19,066 nucleotides of DNA from Zhenhengia stercoravium (lineage in GTDB: Bacteria > Bacillota > Clostridia > Lachnospirales > Cellulosilyticaceae): assembly GCA_018883975.1 (NCBI GenBank), contig JAHLFD010000141.1, positions 1 to 19,066 on the forward strand, written 5' to 3'. Positions 13,355-19,066 of the stretch are shown here, in pieces. Positions within the stretch are counted from its first letter, which is position 1. The number at the start of each line of letters is the position of its first letter. The notes under the pieces are model-generated. The model saw only the letters and a program-made list of their open reading frames with translations, was not told where the DNA came from and made no database searches. The position numbers were made by a program, and so were the translations under genes.

Positions 13355-14258
13355 TATCTAAAACTCCTTTTATCGCAGCAATAGCTACTTCTATTTGCTC
13401 ATCATCTGGTTCAATTGTTGTAAACTCTCTTTGAAGCCACATACCTGGTTTACTTAAAAGCTCTGCAAGCTTGTTACTATCTGCTTTTCTAGCCCACCTA
13501 ATAAATTCATAAGAAATACCTGCAACAACTGGTACCATTACAATACGGGTAACCATTCTAAGCCATACATTTTGTGTTGTAAATAAGCTAAATACTAGAA
13601 TACTTACAATCATAACGACAAAAAGGAAACTTGTCCCGCAACTTTTATGAAGTCTTGTACATGACCTTACATTTTCTACTGTAAGCTCTTTTTCCTGTTC
13701 TAAACAGTTAATCGTTTTATGTTCTGCACCATGATATTGGAAAGTTCGCTGAATATCTTTCATACAAGTTACAAGTTTCATGTAACCTAAGAAAATAAAA
13801 ATCCTAAGTGCACCTTCAACGAGGTTCAGTACAAAGGAAGAGTCAATAAAGTTCTTAAATAAAGTACTAATAAGCATTGGTAGAACCATAAAGATACCAA
13901 TTGCTAATACAAAAGAAACACACATAGTTGCACCAATTAAAAACTTCTCAGCTTTATCTCCTAACTTCTCCATAAGCCATTTTTCAAACTTACTTTCTTC
14001 CACTTCTTCTTCGTCTCCAAAGATTTCTGCAGAATAACTTAGTGTTTTCACACCTAATGTTAAGGATTCTATAAATACTGCAATACCTCGTAAAATCGGT
14101 AATCTTAGCACTTTATAGCGGTCTAGGATACTCTTTGTGTCTTGTACATCTACTTCAATCTCACCATCTGGTTTTCTTACAGCTACGGCGTATAACTTTC
14201 TTCCCTTCATCATAACGCCTTCAATAACTGCTTGACCCCCTATATCTGTCCTTGCCAT
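13314..14258 (-). CDS. DUF1385 (YqhQ-like) membrane protein
   Basis: The product has 314 residues. The N-terminus has the DUF1385 signature GGQAVIEGVMMKG (7-19), then AVAVRKPDGEI. About four hydrophobic segments lie in the middle and after it (FLIGATMCVSFVLAIGIFMVLPMLI; FVLNLVEGALRIFIFLGYM; LFVVMIVSILVFSLF; IVMVPVVAGISYEFI), with conserved soluble stretches between them (YHGAEHKTINCLEQ, 174-187, and SCTRLHKSCGTSF). His/Cys residues there look like a metal or catalytic site, but the biochemical role is not established to my knowledge. In Firmicutes the gene commonly sits between rpmE and prmC, as here. AAGGAGGTG lies 5 bases before ATG. Its end overlaps prmC by 41 bases. Confidence 0.9.
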   Translation of the reverse strand: MARTDIGGQAVIEGVMMKGRKLYAVAVRKPDGEIEVDVQDTKSILDRYKVLRLPILRGIAVFIESLTLGVKTLSYSAEIFGDEEEVEESKFEKWLMEKLGDKAEKFLIGATMCVSFVLAIGIFMVLPMLISTLFKNFIDSSFVLNLVEGALRIFIFLGYMKLVTCMKDIQRTFQYHGAEHKTINCLEQEKELTVENVRSCTRLHKSCGTSFLFVVMIVSILVFSLFTTQNVWLRMVTRIVMVPVVAGISYEFIRWARKADSNKLAELLSKPGMWLQREFTTIEPDDEQIEVAIAAIKGVLDNEHAEGSAKKCNC

Positions 14259-14291
14259 ACTGCACCTCCTTAAATAAAATAATCTATAAAT

Positions 14292-14326
14292 AAAAAAAGA
14301 GTTGAGACCATCCTCTCAACCCCTCT
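14292..14326 (-). terminator. Terminator after rpmE
   Basis: On the minus strand GTTGAGA pairs with TCTCAAC around GGATGG, with additional AGA/TCT pairing across a two-base bulge, followed by T7. It separates rpmE from DUF1385, so either DUF1385 has its own promoter or termination is partial. Confidence 0.75.
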
Positions 14327-14335
14327 TGTTTACGA

Positions 14336-14536
14336 TTATTGAACGTTGTATTTTCTGTTGAATTTGTCAATTCTACCTTTAGCTTGTGCAGCTCTTTGTT
14401 TACCTGTATAGAAAGGATGACAGTTTGAGCAAACCTCTACACGGATGTCAGATTTTGTTGAACGTGTTTTGATTACGTTACCACAGTTACAAACTACTTC
14501 TAATTCTTCATATTTTGGTTGGATTTCTTTATTCAT
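14336..14536 (-). CDS. rpmE: 50S ribosomal protein L31, zinc-binding form
   Basis: The product has 66 residues, family-typical. ATG 14536 is chosen over the upstream in-frame ATG 14554: AGAGGTG (14543-14549) lies 6 bases before it, and L31 proteins begin M-x-K-x-I-x-P-K-Y, as here (MNKEIQPKYEE). Four Cys (CNC near residues 16-18 and CSNC near 36-39) form the zinc site of the C+ paralogue. ITRST/KTRST and HPFYTGKQR are conserved. It is a component of the ribosome central protuberance bridge. It has its own strong promoter between it and rho. Confidence 0.97.
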   Translation of the reverse strand: MNKEIQPKYEELEVVCNCGNVIKTRSTKSDIRVEVCSNCHPFYTGKQRAAQAKGRIDKFNRKYNVQ

Positions 14537-14607
14537 GCTATTCACCTCTTTCATAGTACTTTCTATGTTAATTTATACGTTAACAATACTATTATGACAA
14601 CGTTAGT
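14537..14607 (-). promoter_or_regulatory. rpmE leader with hairpin
   Basis: The leader of about 65 bases contains AATACTA (just past the -10) with TAGTATT, a 7-bp inverted repeat around a 12-base loop. Autoregulatory L31 leaders are known from several bacterial groups, but I cannot match this one to a defined structure. Confidence 0.35.
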
Positions 14608-14636
14608 ATTATATCATGTCTTTTTTTAAATTGCAA
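14608..14636 (-). promoter_or_regulatory. rpmE promoter
   Basis: TTGCAA (14636-14631), a 17-base spacer and a perfect TATAAT (14613-14608) lie on the minus strand, directly after the rho stop codon. This is one of the best sigma-A promoters in the window. Confidence 0.85.
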
Positions 14637-14642
14637 GGTTTA

Positions 14643-15968
14643 TTAATAATCGTTTTTCAGCATTTTTTCTGTAAAAATTTTGTTTGTTGGATACTTGATC
14701 ATCTTATTAATAAGGTCCTCTGTAACTTCTGCAGAATTACCACGACTCATCTCTCTTCGAATATTGTAAGCTACATTAGCCTCATCATTACTTAAAAGAA
14801 GATCATCTCTTCTTGTTCCAGACTTATAGATATCAATTGCTGGAAAGATCCTGCGTTCTGATAAGGTTCTATCTAATACAAGTTCCATATTGCCTGTTCC
14901 TTTGAATTCTTCAAAGATAACATCATCCATTTTACTTCCTGTTTCTACAAGTGCTGTCCCAAGAATGGTTAAACTTCCACCATTTTCTATCTTACGCGCT
15001 GCTCCAAAGAATTTTTTTGGCATATGAAGTGCAGCTGGATCCAATCCACCTGATAAAGTTCTTCCACTTGGTGGAATAGTAAGGTTATACGCTCTTGCCA
15101 TACGTGTAATACTATCTAACAGAATAACAAGGTCTTTTCCCTGTTCGACCATACGTTTTGCACGCTCTAGTACCATTTCCACTACTTGTTTATGGTGTTC
15201 TGGCGGCTCATCAAATGTAGAAGCAATAACTTGTACATCTTGTCCTTCTATACTTCTTCTAATATCGGTTACTTCTTCTGGCCTCTCATCTATAAGTACT
15301 ACAATAAGAGAGACATCTTTATGATTGTGTGTGATAGCATTAGCAATATGCTTTAAGAGAATTGTTTTCCCTGCTTTAGGTGGTGCTACAATAAGCCCTC
15401 TTTGACCTTTTCCTATTGGGGCAATAATGTCAATGATACGCGTCGATAATACACTCTCATCATATTCTAAAGACAGTCTTTGATTTGGAAATACTGGCGT
15501 AAGCGTTTCAAAGTTAGGACGGTATTTAGCCTTTTCTGGTCTGTCACCGTTTACTTTATGCACATAGAGTAAGGCTCCTGCTTTCTCTCCCTCTTTAGGT
15601 CTACGCATATCCCCTTCAATCCAGTCGCCTGTTTTAAGATTAAAACGTCGAATCTGTGAAATTGATAGATAAATGTCATCATCACCGCGCATAAAATTAC
15701 GTGCACGTAAAAAACCATAGCCGTCTGGCATAATTTCCAAAATGCCGGCGCCTACCATACGGTCTTGCCTACTGATTTTGACTTCTTCTTCATCTTCTAT
15801 TAAATTTTCCACTTCAATAGGCTCTGGGATGATTTCAGATTGGATTTCCTGAGATGGGGTAAGTGCTTCAATGAGTTCAGCTTTCTTAAGCTTACTAATA
15901 TTCTTAAGGCCTTTTTCTTTTGCAAGTTCTCTTAACTGAGCTAATGTCATGTCTTGAATTGTATCCAT
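14643..15968 (-). CDS. rho: Transcription termination factor Rho
   Basis: The product has 441 residues. It is a hexameric RNA-dependent ATPase that ends transcription. Domains in order: the N-terminal Rho_N helical domain (1-36, TLAQLRELAKEKGLKNISKLKKAELIEAL), a short acidic linker (about 40-66), the cold-shock RNA-binding domain with RNP1-like DGYGFLR (82-88), then the RecA-like ATPase with Walker A PPKAGKT (196-202), Walker B VILLD (281-285), and the Q/R-loop GTGNMELVLDR (357-367). It lacks the long insertions seen in some clostridial Rho proteins. AAGGAG lies 10 bases before ATG. It has its own promoter and is followed by the separately promoted rpmE. Confidence 0.97.
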   Translation of the reverse strand: MDTIQDMTLAQLRELAKEKGLKNISKLKKAELIEALTPSQEIQSEIIPEPIEVENLIEDEEEVKISRQDRMVGAGILEIMPDGYGFLRARNFMRGDDDIYLSISQIRRFNLKTGDWIEGDMRRPKEGEKAGALLYVHKVNGDRPEKAKYRPNFETLTPVFPNQRLSLEYDESVLSTRIIDIIAPIGKGQRGLIVAPPKAGKTILLKHIANAITHNHKDVSLIVVLIDERPEEVTDIRRSIEGQDVQVIASTFDEPPEHHKQVVEMVLERAKRMVEQGKDLVILLDSITRMARAYNLTIPPSGRTLSGGLDPAALHMPKKFFGAARKIENGGSLTILGTALVETGSKMDDVIFEEFKGTGNMELVLDRTLSERRIFPAIDIYKSGTRRDDLLLSNDEANVAYNIRREMSRGNSAEVTEDLINKMIKYPTNKIFTEKMLKNDY

Positions 15969-16006
15969 TCAAACTAGCTCCTTTTAATTCTATAGTATTT
16001 TTAATT

Positions 16007-16036
16007 AGTGTAGCATATTTATGCGTTTATTTACAA
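16007..16036 (-). promoter_or_regulatory. rho promoter
   Basis: TTGTAA (16036-16031), an 18-base spacer and an extended -10 TGC-TACACT (16012-16007) lie about 40 bases before the rho ATG. The match is moderate, 4/6 in each hexamer. Confidence 0.55.
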
Positions 16037-16102
16037 GGATATTTTTACCATATCTTCCTTTTAAAACATTTTATAGATTTCTTTTATCTCTTCCTATTAA
16101 AA

Positions 16103-16127
16103 GTGACATTGTCTTAGAAAATGTCGC
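16103..16127 (-). terminator. Probable terminator of ilvN
   Basis: On the minus strand GCGACATT (16127-16120) pairs with AATGTCAC (16110-16103), with one mismatch, followed by TTTTAATA. It lies about 40 bases beyond the stop of the gene ending at 16169. Confidence 0.5.
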
Positions 16128-16168
16128 CAAATTCCTTCAATAATATTCTTCTTTATAAAAAAACTTCT

Positions 16169-16657
16169 TTATATATGCTGATTACCCCTTTGAAGTGCAA
16201 TTACACCAGTACGCACACTTTCAACAATCTCAAAAGGTCTTACTACATCTATAAAAGCATCTATCATATCTTTACTGTTACAGATTTCGAATACAATAAC
16301 CTCTGTATCAATATCAATGACTTTTACACTATATATCTCAGTAAGTTCTTTAATCTTATTGCATAATTCAGGTTTTAGAGTCACTTTAACAAGGGCAAGT
16401 TCACGAATAATATCTTGCTTGCTATCAAGTACCTCAACTTTTTTAATATCAATAAGTTTCTCTACCTGTTTTTGAATTTGATAGAGAGAATTTTCATCTT
16501 CTGTTACAGAAATAGTAATTCTAGAAATATTTTTTTCATGTGTCTCCTCTCCTGTAAAACTATTTAAATTAAATCCTCTTCTTGTGAATAAACCCGCAAT
16601 ACGCGCAACAACACCATAGTTATTCTCAACCAATACGGAAAGTATAGTATTTTTCAT
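16169..16657 (-). CDS. ilvN: Acetolactate synthase small (regulatory) subunit
   Basis: The product has 162 residues, normal for IlvN/IlvH. The N-terminal ACT domain has ILSVLVENNYGVVARIAGLFTRRGFNLNSF (residues 4-33), with the valine-binding loop N-x-x-G-V-V-A-R-I and then SRITISV. The C-terminal half (about 80-158) has ELALVKVTL and the regulatory PFEIVESVRTGVIALQRG ending. It activates the catalytic IlvB subunit and confers valine feedback in branched-chain amino acid synthesis. No ilvB, ilvC or ilvD gene is adjacent, so it stands alone. AAGGAGA precedes ATG 16657, and a TG-extended -10 lies at 16691-16699. No T-box or leader peptide was found upstream. Confidence 0.93.
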   Translation of the reverse strand: MKNTILSVLVENNYGVVARIAGLFTRRGFNLNSFTGEETHEKNISRITISVTEDENSLYQIQKQVEKLIDIKKVEVLDSKQDIIRELALVKVTLKPELCNKIKELTEIYSVKVIDIDTEVIVFEICNSKDMIDAFIDVVRPFEIVESVRTGVIALQRGNQHI

Positions 16658-16690
16658 GGAACATCTCCTTTTCCAATTTTCATTTAGAAT

Positions 16691-16699
16691 ATTATACCA
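16691..16699 (-). promoter_or_regulatory. ilvN extended -10 promoter
   Basis: TGGTATAAT on the minus strand (16699-16691) is a perfect -10 with the TGn extension, about 33 bases before the ATG. No -35 is recognisable, which is acceptable for extended -10 promoters. Confidence 0.6.
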
Positions 16700-16802
16700 T
16701 AGTATTTATTTTTCTTTCTATTTATTTTATTTCTATAAATTTATTATTCATTACTTTCTTCCCCTACAGCGGCTTGTTCACATCAATTTCTTTTGGCATA
16801 TA

Positions 16803-16836
16803 CATAAAGAAAAGGGCCGTTGCCACGCAACAGCCC
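16803..16836 (-). terminator. Terminator of the Lon-like gene
   Basis: GGGCTGTTGC (minus, 16836-16827) pairs with GCAACGGCCC (16823-16814), with one G-T wobble around a GTG loop, followed by TTTTCTTTAT. It lies 22 bases after the stop at 16858. Confidence 0.85.
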
Positions 16837-16857
16837 CTATTTCTCGTTATAAGACAT

Positions 16858-19066
16858 TTATTTTACTTTTTTCTTAATTCGCATTGGCTTATTCTGTCCT
16901 TCACTACTGTAAGCTTTCAATTTACATGCCACACGTTCTTCAACCTGCGCTGCCGGTACGCCTGTCAGAATTTCTATTCCTTCTTTAAAGGAACTAATTG
17001 CATAAATATGAAATCTCCCCTGTTCGACTGCTTCTATTACCTCTTCATCTAGTACTAAGTCTTTTTGATTTTGTTTTGGAATAATAACACCTTGTTTTCC
17101 TGTTAAGCCTTTTTGCTTACAAATTCTATAGAATCCTTCTATCTTATCATTGACGCCTCCTACAGGTTGAATCTGCCCATATTGATTAATGGAACCTGTT
17201 ACAGCAACCCCTTGCCTAATAGGAACTTGTGATAAACTTGATAAAATAGCATACAATTCCGCACTCGATGCACTATCTCCATCTATTCCCCCATAACTTT
17301 GCTCAAAACAAATCTTCCCACATAATGAAAGAGGATAATCTTGTGCAAAATAATTACCTAGAAAGCCTGTAATAATTTGAACCCCCTTTGAATGAATACT
17401 TCCACTCAATCCAACTGCACCTTCAATATCTGCTACACCACTTTTCCCCCTATAAGTTGTAGCAGTAATGCGAACAGGCTTCCCAAACATAAAGTCCCCC
17501 ACATCATATACAGCTAATCCATTCACCTGCCCTATTTTCTTTCCACCTACATCAAGCAGATAGATATTCTTTGCATATTTTTCTTCTATATTTTTCTGTA
17601 AGGTTTCTTTAAAAAGTGTCTTAACCCTTCTTGCCTTCACAATATGTTCTTTTGTAATAAGATCTTTACTAAAAACACTGGCTTCTCTTACTAAGTCTGT
17701 AACAGGTTGTATATTGGCACTCATTTTTTCTTGACTTTCAGCTAACCTATGGCTATATTCTGCCAAGACTAATACACCTTCATAGCTTACATCGGGTAAA
17801 TGTTCTTTATTACAAAAAGCTTTTATCTGGCTTGCAAATCGTAAGAGTGAAGTCTTATCTCCATCTATAGTATCTTTAAAATCAATATTCATTTTAAATA
17901 AATCTTTAAAAGTTGCATCTGTATCACAAAGCACACGGTATACTTCATAATCACCAATTAAAATCACCTTAAAATCTACAGGAACAGGTGGTGGTAACAT
18001 ACCTAAACTCGTTGTAATATTAGAAATCGCTAAACTCTCTACATTAACTTCTCCTGTCTTAAGTGTTCTTCTAATAACTTCAAAAGACCCTGGATAATCT
18101 AAAAGATCATTAACATATAACAGTAGATATCCACCATTAGCTTCATGTAAAAGACCTGCACTAATGTTATTAAAATCTACACGGTTTAGCGTTAACTCTG
18201 TATCTACCTTAATCTTACCTACTAGTCTAGCAAAGCTTAAATCTCTTGCTGTAACTACTGGTGCACCTTGAAGCTGGCTATTATCTACAAGTACATTGAT
18301 ATCATAATGACCTACACGTTCTCCTACCTTGTTACTCCCTAACCATGGAAAAATACTTTTTATATCCTGGTTTTCTGCAGACTGTGAATCACTAAAAATA
18401 GAGATATCTTCTAATATATCTTGTAAAATTTCATCTAGATACTCTTTAATCACTTCGTATTTCCCATATACTTCTTTCAGATGTTTAATAAAATAGCCTA
18501 CTTCATGAAGAACAATCTCTTCACTAATATCATTCATATATTGACTATACTCTTTTTCTGCATCTCTAATATCTGCAAGTACTTGTTCTGCCATATCCGA
18601 AAGCCTATCAATATTTTCCTCAATCTCTTGCTTTGTAGTTTGGTCTAGAAGTTCATACTGTTCCATTGAAATAGGGTTTTCTTCCTTATCAAGAGGAATA
18701 AACCCTAAACCTTCTTGAGTTAACTTAACAATAAAGCCTTGCTCTTTTGCATAGCTCTTAAGTTCTTCTAATATTTGTTCCTTTTTACTATCTAATTTAT
18801 CTATTAAATGCTGCCTTTTTCTCTCTGCTTCAACACTATCTAATTTAGCACCTAATCCATCTATAAGAAACTGTCTAAATTCTTTCATATCCTCTTTAAA
18901 ACGTATACTTTCGCCTGGCTGCATACGAATCACTCTAGGTGTGGAAGGGTTTTTAAAATTATAAATATAGCATATATCCTGAGGGACAGCCTTTTCACCA
19001 GCTTGTTTTTCTAACCTTGTTTTTACGTATTCATAAATTGTCTTTTGGTCTACTCCAGATATATAC
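16858..19066 (-). CDS. Lon-family (AAA_32/S16) protease, 5' end beyond window
   Basis: The frame stays open to the right edge (736 codons visible). The first GTG, at 18933, is not the start: upstream residues such as CYIYNFKNPSTPRVIRMQPGE are conserved in the family. After a coiled-coil region (18900-18370) come the ATPase-like core (GLLHEANGGYLLLYVNDLLD, about 18155-18095) and a C-terminal S16 protease domain. The catalytic Ser is in DGDSASSAE (17274-17272) and the catalytic Lys in GGVNDKIEG (17145-17143). The visible P-loop position (19033-19062) reads ISGVDQKTIYEYV without G-x-x-G-x-G-K-T, and the Walker B Asp position appears to be Tyr. The protein resembles membrane-free LonB-like proteases common in Clostridia; substrates are unknown. 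The C-terminal tail is basic. Confidence 0.88.
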   Translation of the reverse strand, partial: YISGVDQKTIYEYVKTRLEKQAGEKAVPQDICYIYNFKNPSTPRVIRMQPGESIRFKEDMKEFRQFLIDGLGAKLDSVEAERKRQHLIDKLDSKKEQILEELKSYAKEQGFIVKLTQEGLGFIPLDKEENPISMEQYELLDQTTKQEIEENIDRLSDMAEQVLADIRDAEKEYSQYMNDISEEIVLHEVGYFIKHLKEVYGKYEVIKEYLDEILQDILEDISIFSDSQSAENQDIKSIFPWLGSNKVGERVGHYDINVLVDNSQLQGAPVVTARDLSFARLVGKIKVDTELTLNRVDFNNISAGLLHEANGGYLLLYVNDLLDYPGSFEVIRRTLKTGEVNVESLAISNITTSLGMLPPPVPVDFKVILIGDYEVYRVLCDTDATFKDLFKMNIDFKDTIDGDKTSLLRFASQIKAFCNKEHLPDVSYEGVLVLAEYSHRLAESQEKMSANIQPVTDLVREASVFSKDLITKEHIVKARRVKTLFKETLQKNIEEKYAKNIYLLDVGGKKIGQVNGLAVYDVGDFMFGKPVRITATTYRGKSGVADIEGAVGLSGSIHSKGVQIITGFLGNYFAQDYPLSLCGKICFEQSYGGIDGDSASSAELYAILSSLSQVPIRQGVAVTGSINQYGQIQPVGGVNDKIEGFYRICKQKGLTGKQGVIIPKQNQKDLVLDEEVIEAVEQGRFHIYAISSFKEGIEILTGVPAAQVEERVACKLKAYSSEGQNKPMRIKKKVK

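Noticed and set aside
16658..16857. T-box or valine/leucine leader before ilvN
   Set aside because: No T-box sequence, tRNA-like stem or branched-chain-rich leader peptide is visible in the 200-base gap; only an extended -10 was found.

Overview
The window is AT-rich Gram-positive (Firmicutes/Clostridia) chromosome. Shine-Dalgarno sites are strong (AAGGAGG-type), lipoproteins carry Firmicutes-type signal peptides, and the right half holds the clostridial housekeeping block rho, rpmE, DUF1385, prmC, prfA. From remembered protein resemblance I would guess a Lachnospirales member close to Cellulosilyticum, but no database was searched. I see no rRNA, tRNA, CRISPR array, insertion sequence or prophage.

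Left part (1-6557), almost all on the minus strand. At the left edge lies the start of a gene for a tandem Asn-Asn-Ser-Thr repeat protein, preceded by a cysteine-rich double-DUF1540 gene whose ribosome binding site is buried in a 12-bp inverted repeat. Upstream of these are a secreted stalk-domain protein, a ZIP-type metal transporter, an FMN-binding-type lipoprotein, a DUF4358 lipoprotein and a two-gene pair resembling a toxin-antitoxin operon. One very small plus-strand gene (4839-4976) sits between the two lipoprotein genes and shares a bidirectional terminator.

Middle (6558-11340). A strongly expressed-looking solute-binding lipoprotein stands alone without permeases. An operon of a membrane protein and a MarR regulator follows, with a good promoter and a near-perfect palindrome at its start. 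Next come a small membrane protein and a nitric-oxide module: an NsrR-type Rrf2 repressor divergent from a single-domain, Hmp-like globin, with NsrR-box-like palindromes and a broken DUF454 gene between them.

Right part (11341-19066), all minus. The translation/termination block encodes release factor 1, its methyltransferase PrmC, DUF1385, ribosomal protein L31 and Rho. It is preceded by a stand-alone acetolactate synthase small subunit gene and by a Lon-family protease gene that runs off the right edge and appears to lack the usual ATP-binding motifs while keeping the Ser-Lys catalytic pair.

The most unusual items are the NNST repeat gene with its 36-bp perfect repeat, the Shine-Dalgarno-sequestering hairpin, the ATPase-degenerate Lon protein, the putative toxin-antitoxin pair with an unrecognised upstream partner, and the NO-response locus with a decayed gene inside it.
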